Shown here: one piece after another, positions 36,677-47,976 of the stretch
Numbering within the stretch: the first letter of the stretch is position 1
Layout: each line of letters opens with the position of its first letter
Assembly: GCF_025698545.1 (NCBI RefSeq)
Contig: NC_068570.1
Span: 54,083,924 to 54,147,923, forward strand
Source: Gossypium raimondii
Taxonomy: Eukaryota > Streptophyta > Magnoliopsida > Malvales > Malvaceae
Length of the DNA: 64,000 bases
Reading direction: 5' to 3'
Position numbers and translations under genes: made by a program
The notes under the pieces: generated by a model
Told to the model about the DNA's origin: nothing
What the model saw: only the letters and a program-made list of their open reading frames with translations
Databases searched by the model: none

Positions 36677-37894
36677 GCAACCATGGAATGTTGATGTGGA
36701 CTTAAAAAAATTGCAATTTAGACACTCCCGTTAAAATTGCAAACATAAATCCAAGCTAATTTTTTTTAAATGAAATTATTAGTTGGAGATTTTTAAATAT
36801 TATTACAATTTACAAAAAAAATCCACATGAGTTTTCTATCTACAATTTTGATGAGAGTGACCAAATTAATCAAACTATATAATGTACACTTAAATTATAA
36901 ACTATTTTAGTACCTAAAATAAAAAAATTAAAAATTAAATAACTATTTATACAGTTTACCCTTATTTTATTGAGTTAATAATCACTCTTTATAGAGATAA
37001 TATATTGTGATTTGACTCATTAAATTGGAGAAAAAATAGTAATAGCGTATATGTGTTTAATTTTTATTTAATTTATTTTTTATTTAACCAGGGTGAAGAC
37101 AAAAAAATTTTTTAGAGGCCAAAATTAATTTTTAATAGTTTAGATTTTTATTATTTCCAAAGGATTAAATCAAATTTTTATTATCTTAGGGGGACTAATG
37201 TGTAATTTTACCTTTATTAATTTAAAATTTTAAAATTTCTAAAGGATTTAAATGGACAATTTTCTATTTTGGGGAGGCAGGGCCCTGCTAATCCCTAGAT
37301 CTGCCACTGCGTTTAATCGTGTACAATTTGTAATATTATATAAATTATTTAATTTATATTTTTTTGGTACGACATTACACACAAAAATTGCAGTCTAAAA
37401 GAATGAAAAATTATTCTCTACCTTCTTCCATCAATTGATGAAGAAATGCATGCTTTAGAAAATAAAAATAAAAATTACATTAATTCACTCTGAAAAAAGA
37501 AAACTGTTTCATTTCATTGATATCATGTTGACTAAGCATGTGTTTTCCACCTCGTAGGAGCGTAGCCTATTCCATTTCCTAACACATGGTGGCTGTACAC
37601 GATGAGTAAAGAGGGTTTGCAAGTCCACAGTTAGAGCAAGACTTGTTTGTCTTTCCAAATGGTATAAAAAAAACAAAGGAAAAAGAAAGAAAATAAATAA
37701 ATAAAGTCCTCTGAGATTCAGTTCTCAAATTTAAACTTGACTGTTTAAAGAGTTAGAAAGTATATAAAAAAGAAAAAAATAGAATATTCAATTTGAATTT
37801 TTGATTAGAACGTAATAAATAAATAAAAAAAGAGCCGAAGATTCTAATTTAAATTTAAAATATTAGGATCAATTTACAAAAAAAAAACTTAAAA
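36677..37894. other. Noncoding spacer
   Basis: 36677-36950 repeats 21666-21945. 36950-40011 has no counterpart in block 1. The part 37490-37870 resembles 48540-48860 (shared TTGACTAAGC, CACCTCG, CTAACAC, then an A-rich AAATAAATAAATA tract and GAAGATTC in order), an old duplication. No gene is seen. Confidence 0.55.
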
Positions 37895-38995
37895 AAGGGT
37901 TAATATACATTTTGGCCCCTCAAATTGTACTTTTGTACCAAGTTGGTACTTTTTTTTAACTTAGTTGGTACCTTCACTTGTATCGCGTCACATGGTTCAG
38001 TACCCTTATACTAATATCATTAGTTTGTGTTGACATATCATTGATAGTCTATTTGGTGGTAACACATGGCAGCCTATTAGAATGTCACGTGTCAAACATA
38101 AATAAAAATAAAAAATATTTAAAAATATATAAATTAATAAAAAGCATATTTTCCACATTAAAAATGCACCTAGACAAATGGTTGTCCATATACATCTGAA
38201 TCTGGACAATAATTTGTCCAAATCAATTCTAGATGTGTTTTCATTGATTCTATATAATTTTAATTTTTAATAAAATATCATGTTATTTATACTATTATTA
38301 AATTTAAAATATATAAAATTAATAAAAAAAGTTTCATACCAAGAACGAACTTGAACAAATTATTGTCTAGATTCAACTACACCTAAATAACCATTTGTCC
38401 AAATTCATTCTAGACGTGCTTTTAGTAATTTTATATATTTTTATAAATTTAAATTTTTTGAAAATTAAATTTATAAATTTTATTTTTATATATTTATACA
38501 TTTATATAAATTTATAAATTATAAATTTTATATTTTATATTTTATATTTTATATTTTATATTTTATATTTTTCAAAATATTGTAGGATTTTTATATATTT
38601 TAATTGTATACATTTTTATAAATTTATATTTAAATATTTCAAAATAATTATAATCTAAAAGTTTATATTTTATAAATATTTATATGATTACTAAAAACAC
38701 GTGGAGTGAATCTAAATAAATGGTTGTCTAGATACATCTAATATGAACAACCATTTGTCCGATTCATTTTGACGTGGAAAAATTATAATTTTTAATTTAA
38801 ATATTTTGATAGATTTTTTAAATTTTTTATTAATGTTTAACACGTAGTATTCTGAGAGGCTACCATGTATCGTCATCAGATTGATTATTAGTGTCACGCC
38901 AACACCAACTAACAAAGTTATTAGGATGGTACTAAATTATATAACATAATACAAATTCAGGTGTCAACTTTAGGGGGAAATATACTTACCCTTAA
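37895..38995. mobile_element. Non-autonomous terminal-inverted-repeat element
   Basis: The left end AAGGGTTAATATACATTTTG is matched by the complement of the right end, AAGGGTAAGTATATTTC, giving imperfect terminal inverted repeats of about 25 bases around a 1.1-kb AT-rich interior without coding capacity. Inside are three related hairpin-forming stretches at about 38160-38240, 38345-38425 and 38700-38780. A TTAAAA direct repeat at the edges may be the target-site duplication, but the flanks are A-rich. Superfamily not assigned (Mutator- or hAT-like). Confidence 0.6.
38519..38572. repeat. Short AT tandem repeat
   Basis: Tandem ATTTTAT heptamers occur inside the terminal-inverted-repeat element. 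Confidence 0.7.
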
Positions 38996-39339
38996 AACAT
39001 CCTCATGTTGATGGAACAAAATAAACTTTAGTTTTAGATTACCTTTTAAATTTATTATTACACAAGAAAAAGTAAATAAATAAATCTACATTACGTGACA
39101 TGCTCTCTAGGTGAAAAGGAAAAATATGTATAATTTAAATGAACAAATTTTTAAAAAAATATGTATAATTTAAATGAATAATAATTCAAATCGTAGAGCT
39201 TGTAATTGTTGTCTTTTGATCCTATTTGATTCTTGATATTTCTTCTTCGTGGATTCCCAAATGTGCTTGGAGATATCCTTACAAAGAATTAACTCCAAGA
39301 TTGAACGTTCAATGACCTGAAACAAGTAGTTTTTTTACC

Positions 39340-39600
39340 TTAAGATCCTTCAACTTCATCCCTTTTATTTCTGTGTCTAACATTGTTGTTGTTGACTCTG
39401 GCACTCCATCCGAGACAACTTGGCAGTACTCTTTTGATCTTAGATTTCTCTATTAGCATGCTCCAGTGATCATAACCACCATCGAAGCAAGGTATTGTTG
39501 GTTGCACGAAATTTTCAAACGCCATGGAATACGAAAAATTGCTACCTTTGTCTTTGCTTTTTGATAACTTGGCTCGGATATCATTTTTAACTGAGAGTTT
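39340..39600 (-). pseudogene. Copia gag N-terminal fragment
   Basis: The minus-strand product starts MAFENFVQPTIPCFDGGYDHWSM at 39525. This is the DUF4219/UBN2-type gag start of plant copia elements, and it ends after about 40 recognisable residues. On its 5' side (39570-39590) the sequence TGATATCCGAGCCA resembles the initiator tRNA-Met primer site with two mismatches, so an LTR may occupy 39600-40010. Confidence 0.6.
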
Positions 39601-40011
39601 TTGCTACAAATGAATAAAAGACTTTAATAAGAAAATAGGCTCAAAGGAGAAGAAGTTGAACTATATGTTTTATTCATCAAATAGCAGCTCAATAACTAAA
39701 AATTAAGAAACAATATACAAAAGAGTATGAACTACCAAAACAAAAACTCCTATTTCTTAGAAAAATATCTTAACATATATATATGTTGAATATGAATACC
39801 TTTTTTTGTTGATGAGAAACTTTCATATATGAGATAGTTTTATAGGTATTGGGAGCCAAATTTGGTACAAGTGAACAAAAGTGAAAGTTTCAAACAAGAC
39901 AACTTTTAACAAGCTCAATATAAATGAACAAGAACCAATATTTTGATCAATACAAAATAATGCCTAAAAGCCGATAAATGTAAAGCTCAATTTGGACAAC
40001 CGGGAGGATCC

Positions 40012-40885
40012 AACACTTGAACCAACCTCCATCGCTAAACATCGAAAGGGAGCTAAGGGGAGGATTCAAAACCATTATAATTGCAGTTAACCATCAAAGT
40101 GAGCAATCACCTTTCACCTTGATGTAATAAACCTCTTTCTAATATTTTCGCTCTCGTAGTGATGAAAACTTCATTTCTTAACCAAAAACAAAAGATGTAT
40201 AAAACTTTGGAAAGATAACACGATTCATCTAAGGCTCACCGAGTAAAGGTCATAATCGACAAATAAAAAAAGACCAATCATTGCACTCGAGCAAAAGAAA
40301 TAGTCTTAAAAAAGGCTAAGTGCAATGACAATGCCATAATGGTAACCTTTACTGAGAAAAGAAAAGGATTACCTTGATTCCAAAACTTATTATTCCAAAA
40401 TGATTCCCATCACATCAAAAAATTTTCCGGTGGTCAGCGGATGGAGTGAAAAAGGCTACAAGTAGGGGTGGCAGCCAATTGCTTACCGCTAGAGGCTTTT
40501 CAAGCTCTAGAGCTTTTTATAAAAAAGACTGACTGTTGAAGCTAGTTAAGGAGGTTGCCAATGAATTTTTTTGAGATATTAACAATTGAATAAATGGCAC
40601 GAAATGGGGGATATGGGCAATTTCGACAATGATCTTGCAAGCTTAGGAGGAGATTGAAGTAGTTTTTCACTTAGGATTTGGGACTTCAGAGACCACCTAC
40701 ACTAAAACCGGTCAAGTGAAAAGCCAACAAACGATGCAAAGATGCTTCAACAACACTAAGAGAAAGTTAGAAAGATTGGGGGTTTGCACTTTTTGGTTAA
40801 ATTTACACTAATAGGTAAGTATTTTGGGAAGACAAAACTAAAAACCAAAATGGGGAAGGAAAAAGGAAACTATGAATGTGTTTAA
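40012..40885. repeat. Duplicated block 2, continued
   Basis: Repeats 21950-22814 with few changes and leads into the copia insertion at the same TTTAA site. No gene is seen. Confidence 0.75.
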
Positions 40886-41303
40886 TGTAGGGGATAAACT
40901 CGATTAAACAACAAACAAAATAAATAAAATAAGAATCGAAAAGATCGAACATGCAAATTTTATGTGGAAAAACTCCTCAAGTGAGGGTAAAAAACCACGG
41001 GCAAAAGGAGATTTCACTATAATAAAGGAGAGTACAAAATATGGAGAGAGTTAAAAGAAAAACTCAAAGTCCTACAACAAAAACCCTTCAAAACAAAGAA
41101 CAAAATTCTCTCAATCTAAATATTTTTTTTGTTGTGTAAAACCTAAAGAAACTATGGCCTATTTATAGGCTAGAATTCGTAGCGTATATAACTACAACAA
41201 CTCTAGGTTAATTAGAGTTTAAATGGGAAACTAAAAATAAAGTTTAACTAGGAAAAGAAAAGACAAAATAAACTTTGGTAAAAATAAGAGGCATTCTCCC
41301 ACA
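40886..41303 (-). repeat. 3' LTR of the nested copia element
   Basis: 418 bases. It matches the LTR at 22815-23234 (the duplicated insertion) closely and the partner LTR at 47641 less closely. Confidence 0.88.
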
Positions 41304-41500
41304 AATCTCCACATTGACTCGTATTCGGACCAACTCCCTTACTGAGCCCTATTACGCGCTTAACTGATTCTTCATCGGATACTTACCAAGTCCAAGTAAT
41401 GCTCGAACTTTGAAACTAGAAGGCTATTTGTCAACATGTTGATTGGATTGTGTTTTGTGCCAATTTTAAGAATATGAACATCCCCTTGAATGATCACCTC

Positions 41501-41710
41501 TCAAACAAAATGATAACGAATGTTTATGTGCTTCGTTCTCTCGCGATGCATTTGATCTTTAGTGAGATGTATGGCACTTTGACTATCACAATATATGACA
41601 GTTTCCCCTTTTTCACTTACCAGTTCATTGAGCAGACCACTTAACCAAATTGTTTCTTTTACTACTTTTGTAATTGCCATGTATTTTACTTCAATAGTCG
41701 ACAAAGCCAC
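41501..41710 (-). pseudogene. Copia RNase H end
   Basis: Copia RNase H C-terminus in one open frame: STIEVKYMAITKVVKETIWL, then CDSQSAIHLTKDQMHRERTK and HINIRYHFV. The part upstream on the minus strand (to 42880) is the RT domain in broken frames. Confidence 0.85.
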
Positions 41711-42884
41711 TGTAGCTTGAAGTATCGCCTTCCAACTAATGGTACAATTCTCAAAAGAAAATAGGTAACCTATAAGAAACCTTCTTCGATCTAAGTCTCC
41801 TGTATAATCAGAATCAACATATCCGACTAAACCCTTTTGAGTTCTTCCAAACTATAAAAACATGTTAGAAGTACCTCGTAAATATCTAAAAATCCACTTA
41901 ACTGTATGTCAGTATAACTTACTAGGGTTGGTCATGTATCGACTAACAACACTAATAGCATGTGAAATATTGGGACGAGTGCATACTATTGCATACATCA
42001 AACTTCCAACTGCGCTTGAATAAGGTACTTTTAACATGTACCTTTCATTTCTTCATTATGTGGGGAATATGAAATTGAGAGTTTAAAGTGTATAGCTAAA
42101 GGAGTATTTACTGGTTTTGCATCTTGCATCTCAAATCGCTTAAGGATCTTCTTGATGTATCTTTGTTGCTATAAAAATAATTTCTCGGAATGTCTATCAT
42201 TTAAAATTTTCTTTGCTGGACCTAAACCCTTCATCTTAAACTTAGAGTTAACCATGGTTTTAAGACAATTAATTTCAGATGGATTGTTAGTCGCAATTAA
42301 CATATCATCAACATAAAGCAACAAATATATAAAAGAACCATCATCAAGACATTATAGATAAATACAACTGTCAGACTTACTTCGAGAAAAACTAATACTC
42401 AATATGAAGAAGTCAAACTTTTTATACCACTGCTGAAGTGACTACTTCAAACCGTACAAAGACTTTTGTAAAAGACAAACATAATCTTCTTTACCTTCAA
42501 CTTTAAAGCTTTCCAGTTGTTGTATGTAGATATCCTCTTTAAGGTCATCGTGAAAAAAACAATATTTACATCTAACTGCTCTAACTCAAGATTATTTGAT
42601 GCAACAAAGGCCAAAAGCGCCTAATGGACGTATGTTTCACAATGGGAGAGAAAATATCATGAAAATCAACTCCTTCCACTTGATTGTATCCTTTTGCAAC
42701 CATTTTTGCCTTGTACCGAGTGTCGTTAGAACTCGAACCTTCCTTCTTTTTAAACATTCATTTGTGACCAACAATTCTTTTACCGATGGATGGTTTAACT
42801 AGCCTCCAAGTCTTATTCTTTTGAAATTATTTCATCTTTTCTTCCATTGCAACGAGTCATTTGCTAGAATCAGAGGCTTGAACT

Positions 42885-45183
42885 TGTTGGGAAATGTCCC
42901 TATCTTGTAGTAAATATGTAATTATTTTATATGTATTTGAACGATGAATAAATAAATTTCACATTTCATGTTATGTCTTTTGTATTTCTGTCCATATTTT
43001 GCCTACATAGCAAAATTATGATAAGAAAATATTAGTTCATTGATTGTCTAAGTTCAGACTGATGATAAGTGGCATTATAAGAACGTTTATATTGGGAGAA
43101 AAACAACTTGCTTCAGTAGATATTCTAAACGAGTTTGTAATCCCGTAAAAGAATCAAAGTGAGCATTTGATTCAAATACTAAGAAAGATTATTATGTCGT
43201 CTACAATTTCAATTAAAGAGATAGCTAGTCTTGGCTATCAGAGCAATTGGCTCCATGGGTAGAGACATAGATGTATTTATTGGCAGAATGATACATTAAA
43301 CTGGACCCAAGATGAATTAATTCTGAATCGTTTGTGAATGAATTCACTTGTGACATTTATGGTGTGATTTACCTAAATCCCGAGTTATTCACTGACCATG
43401 TGTATGTAACTTATGTGTTTTGATATAAGTGGAGGTTTATGCTCTAAAGATGATCAAGCCAATAGCTGGTATGTTGGGTACATGAGTTGTGTATGGCATG
43501 GCTTTACTAGTAATAGTGGAATTCATAGCTCAATTAAAGAGTTAACGATATCCTCTCATTGGCATTGTGTTGATTGATAAATATGGAATGTAGCCACGCG
43601 TTTCGAACGAGCAATTTATCACAGTAATTTGTTGACAGTGGTCATATTAATCATTAAGAAGATATAATGGTGACAATGAGATAAAACATGATTGTATTAA
43701 GTGAACAGATTTAACTCAAAAGAATCAAGGATATCATATGAGGGTAACACACATATGATGATGTCATTGGAAAAAGCAGTTGAATGAAAAGCTTTCGTAA
43801 AGAGTATACAATAAGAAGTTTTCAATCATGGTACTTCTTGTGGACTGACTCCATGATTAAGTAATTGCGATTTATTAGAACGATGCTTCTGAACATAATT
43901 GCAATTACTAGAGCCTAACTATATATGTCCAATTTGTCCCTCCACTAGCTCAACAAAAACTCGTTTGGACTGCATTTGAATCAGAAGGAAATTCTACTTT
44001 TTTGGAAATAATTTAGTTTAGTTGATTTATTCGATGTAGAATTAAATTAGTTGGTTGTGAGAATTGTTCAGCTAGAGAATTTGATTAAAGAATTTCTTGA
44101 AAAATTAATTTGGAAAATCTAAGTGATTTCTGGAAAAATTAATTTTGATCAAGTAAAATTAAAGTGATATTTTTTAAAATTAATCTTCAAGTCAGACAAT
44201 TGGCCCAATGGGCAATTGAACTTGAAAATTGGACCTAAGATCGTAAATTGGGCCCGCAAAATCGAGACCAAAACCCAAAAATTGGTCAAATGAAACCTGA
44301 TATGTAAAATTGGACCGACTTCCCAACCGAAGGCTAGGCCAGATCAATCGGGTTGTCACTAGCCCGTACCAAACCAACAGAAATCGAACCAGCTCGGGGT
44401 GCTAGTGGCTGTGACGGTGGCATTTCGGTGGCTAGAAAATGGTCGGCGGTGGGTCTTCGGTGGTTGAACAGTGTAAGAATTACACTCCTACTAGGACTCT
44501 ACCAAAAAATTTGATTCAGATTAACTATTTCAAAAATATTATTATTTTATAGATTTAATATTAAATTTAATTTAATACTTATCTTAATAGTATTTTATTA
44601 ATTTAATATTAAAGTGATTATCTTAATATTAAATTTAATTTAATGTTTATCTTGTAGATAAATTTTCTATTAATTAAATAAAATTTAATCTAATATTTAT
44701 CAAAATAAATATTAGATTAAATTTAGTATTAAAATGATTAAGTTTAATCATAGTTGAACTCTCTAAACTCCCCCTATATAAAGAGAGCTTTTGGTCATTA
44801 TTTACACACACTTGAATTTAAGAGAAAGTTGTAGAAAGAAATTTTTTTGAAGTAATTATTTCAGAAAATTTCTCGAGATATTTTTCTTATTTACAACTTG
44901 GTCTAAAAGTTTAGAGAAATTGCAAAATTACCCCACTGGTAATTCTTATGGAAAATTTTCTGATTTTAAGTGAGCACACACTGGACAGACGTGAGCTTGA
45001 GGATAACGGAGAAAACTACTTGGTCGAAGTGTTCATCTTAGACGAATCGAAAAGGTACAATTTTGATTGAATGTTTATTAATTTAGATATCACAACCAAG
45101 TTCTTATTTTTGAAAAAAAAATTAAAACTTTGGTTTTTCCATAAAAAAAATTTGTTGCGTTTTCCAAACCTGATTTTCCAACA
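42885..45183 (+). mobile_element. Solo LTR (2.3 kb) inside the copia pol gene
   Basis: It starts TGTTGGGAAATGTCCC and ends TTTTCCAACA, with TGTTGG/CCAACA termini. The flanks GAACT (42880-42884) and AAACT (45184-45188) are a 5-base target duplication with one mismatch. The interrupted RT frame resumes on the other side. No internal domain or second LTR is present, so recombination has left a solo LTR. A CCCTATATAAAGAG box near 44773 is its likely promoter. The 60- to 72-codon ORFs inside are not recognisable. Confidence 0.85.
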
Positions 45184-45732
45184 AAACTGCCTCATAATAA
45201 CACGAAGGATCGGTTGAATCAATGCTCTTAGCAACAGTTAAAGCATAAGCCATTAGGTTTCCTTCACAATATTTCTATGGTGGTCGAATTTCTCACATTT
45301 TCCTGTCACGAGCCAACTTATAAGTAGTTAATTGAGATGGTGAGGATACTTGAGAGTCAGATGAAGCCTGAAACAAATCTGAAACAACTTCAATCTTGTA
45401 CGAATTAGAATTTTCATGTCATCGTGACGTTGTATGACTCTTTGTTCGGGTGAGACCTTTGTTCGTCGTGTCATTGTGACATTGGGCATTTGCTCATCAA
45501 GATGTCGCCCTCTATTTTGGCTTTTGACTCCACATTGCTCAAGAAACTTTGATTTGTTATGTTTTTAAAAGTAGAAGTCCCCTTTTTCTGATCGAAACAT
45601 GGCAAATTCATCAAACTTGACATCACTACTAACAATTATTTTGTCAGATTCAGAACACCACAACTTAAAATCTTTTGTACCGACAGAGTATCCTAGAAAA
45701 ATGCATTTAACAACCCTTGGTTTGAGCTTTCC

Positions 45733-46200
45733 TTAGCTAACTTTAGCATAAACAGGACAACCAAAAATTCTAATATTAGAATAATTGGGAGGATTACCTA
45801 ACCATATCTCCTCTGGAACTTTACCGTTCAATGCTCGGTAAGGAAACCAATTTACCAAATAACTTGTCAAGTTTACGGCTTCAGCAAAAAATTCCTTCCC
45901 TAAGCCTGCATTAGAAAGTATGCATTGTGCCTTTTCTAGCAATGTTCTATTCATTCTTTCTACAACTCCATTCTATTGTGGAGTTCCAACAATGGTTCGA
46001 TGTCTTTCAATTACTTCCTATTTGCAAAAATCATTAAACTCTGATGAATAAGACTCAAGACCATTATTCATTCTCAATCGCTTCATAGGTTTTCCAGTTT
46101 TTTTCTAACAGTGTCTTCCGCTATTTAAAGATTTTGAAGACTTTGCTTTTATATTTCAAGAAATAAATCCAACCTTTTCTGGAGTGATCATCAATAAAAG
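45733..46200 (-). pseudogene. Copia integrase fragment
   Basis: The integrase end is open at 45954-45733: NRTLLEKAQCILSNAGLGKE, then YLVNWFPYRALNGKVPEEIW and RIFGCPVYA. The core upstream is in broken frames and includes the duplicated 284-base segment. Confidence 0.85.
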
Positions 46201-46564
46201 TTTTGTTATGCCCGTTGTTGAATCAAAACTGACTCAGGTTTGTTTCCCGAAAATGCATAAATCGGTTTGAAGATTATATTTCGATGTCTTTCAATTACTT
46301 CCTATTTGCAAAAATCATTAAACTCTGATGAATAAGACTCAAGACCATTATTCATTCTCAATCACTTCATAGGTTTTCCAGTTTTTTTCTAACAGTGTCT
46401 TCCGCTATTTAAAGATTTTGAAGACTTTGCTTTTATATTTCAAGAAATAAATCCAACCTTTTCTGGAGTGATCATCAATAAAAGTTTTGTTATGCCCGTT
46501 GTTGAATCAAAACTGACTCAGGTTTGTTTCCCGAAAATGCATAAATCGGTTTGAAGATTATATT
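45997..46564. repeat. 284-bp tandem duplication within copia pol
   Basis: Units 45997-46280 and 46281-46564 both start TCGATGTCTTTCAATTAC and end GAAGATTATATT. By eye I find one clear difference (CAATCGCTTC against CAATCACTTC), so it is recent. Confidence 0.92.
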
Positions 46565-46575
46565 CAAAGTTTTGT

Positions 46576-46634
46576 CAGAAGATGGACCCCATAAATCAGT
46601 TTGAAGATTATATTCATTCTGATTTATGAGGTCC
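46576..46634. repeat. Inverted repeat next to the tandem duplication
   Basis: AGATGGACCCCATAAATCAG is followed, after about 20 bases, by its near-perfect complement CTGATTTATGAGGTCCATCT. Further scrambled pieces of the same motifs (GAAGATTATATTCATT, GGACCCCATAA) extend to 46770. Confidence 0.85.
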
Positions 46635-47070
46635 ATCTTTAAACGCTCAAAAGAAACTCTAGATTATATTCATTTTGATTTATGGATTTATGGGGTTCAT
46701 TTTTTGAAAAAACTGTTTGAAGATTATATTCATTTCTAAATGTCAGAAGATGGACCCCATAATCTAAAGTCTCTTTTGTTCTATGTGTTGTTAAATCGAA
46801 ATTGGCTCGGGTTTGTTTCCCAAAAGCGTAATGCTCTCAGAAACCTAACTTACCAACTCTAGTGTTTTTGAGAAGACCTCTATTGCACAAGACTGTTATA
46901 CAATTCTCACTCATATGACCCAGTTGCATATGCTAAAATTTGGTTGAGTCGGAATCGGTAAAGAAAGAGTTATGTCATGTTGTCGCGACGTCAGGTTGAT
47001 TCTCGTCTCAACGTAGTGGCAATTTCAACTTTTCTTTGGTAATCGCAGTCGCACCAACAATCGTTGACGC

Positions 47071-47593
47071 TTACAGAACGTATAGGTTGCCCTTTACATC
47101 CTCAAACAAGAGATGATCTCTCCCATAAATCAAAGTTTCGCTGAAAGTTTTATAAGAAGAGGGTAAAGAGCATAAAAACAACATAATTTGATCATTGTCA
47201 CTAATTTCTACTTCGAGATTCTTTAAGTCATTAAGAAGGGTAACAAACTCGTTAATATGAGTTCTAATGGACTCATTTTCAACCATTATGAACATGTAAA
47301 GATGTTGTTTTAATACTAACCTATTGGCTAGAGATTTCGTTCATATATAACACAGACGTTGTTTTCTTCATCAGACCCTCTTGTAACACATTATTCGTGA
47401 GGTATAGTTGAATAATGGATAAAACCTTTTCATCAAGCTCTTCCCATTCTGACTGATTCATATTTGCGGGCTTTTTCCCTATAATGACATTTTTCAGACC
47501 TTTTTGAACCAGTATTGTCGTCATCCGAACTTGCAACAAATTGAAATTTGCAATTCCATCGAACTTCTCAATATCGAACCTTAACATTGCCAT
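47071..47593 (-). pseudogene. Copia gag of the nested element
   Basis: It starts MAMLRFDIEKFDGIANFN at 47593 and runs through the UBN2-type gag (EWEELDEKVLSIIQLYLTNN) to about 47321. It continues after a short break with ENESIRTHINEFVTLLNDL, then LCSLPSSYKTF and LIYGRDHL at 47295-47071. Confidence 0.88.
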
Positions 47594-47640
47594 CTCTGAA
47601 CGGGTTGATTGTAAAAATTTAATTAGCTCTAATACTAGTT

Positions 47641-47971
47641 TGTAGGGGATAAAGCCGATTAAACAATGAACAAGGTGAATAAAATAAGAATCGAAAAGAT
47701 CGAACACACAAATTTTACGTGAAATAACTCCTTAAGAGAGGGTAAAAAACCACATGTAAAAAGGAGATTTCACTATAATAAATAAGAGTACAAAAGATGG
47801 AGATGATTTAAAAAAATTGGAAGCCCCACAAGAAAAACCCTTCGAAATAACATATATTACTAGAACAACCCTAGATTAATCAGAGTTTAAGTGGGAAGCT
47901 AAAAATAGAGTTTAACTAAGAAAAGAAAAGCCAGATTAAATTTTGGTCAAAATAAGAGGCATTCTCCCACA
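47641..47971 (-). repeat. 5' LTR of the nested copia element
   Basis: 331 bases, shorter than the partner LTR through internal deletions (about 90 bases). The termini are TGTAGGGGATAAA and CTCCCACA. Confidence 0.85.
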
Positions 47972-47976
47972 TTTAA

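Larger units (their letters stand above)
40886..47971 (-). mobile_element. Decayed full-length copia element with nested solo LTR
   Basis: LTRs lie at 40886-41303 and 47641-47971 (TGTAGGGGATAAA...CTCCCACA). The TTTAA target-site duplication is at 40881-40885 and 47972-47976. On the minus strand the order is 5' LTR, a degenerate initiator tRNA-Met primer site (TAGTATTAGAGC, 47629-47640 area), gag (47593-47071), integrase (about 46200-45733), RT (45300-41710 minus the nested LTR) and RNase H (41710-41501). The RT box YVDD is encoded at 42304-42315. Every domain carries stops or shifts. A solo LTR is inserted at 42885-45183. Confidence 0.92.

Noticed and set aside
37885..39003. An 8-base target duplication (TTAAAA-type) around the inverted-repeat element
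   Set aside because: Both flanks are A-rich and the match is imperfect, so superfamily assignment from it would be unsafe.
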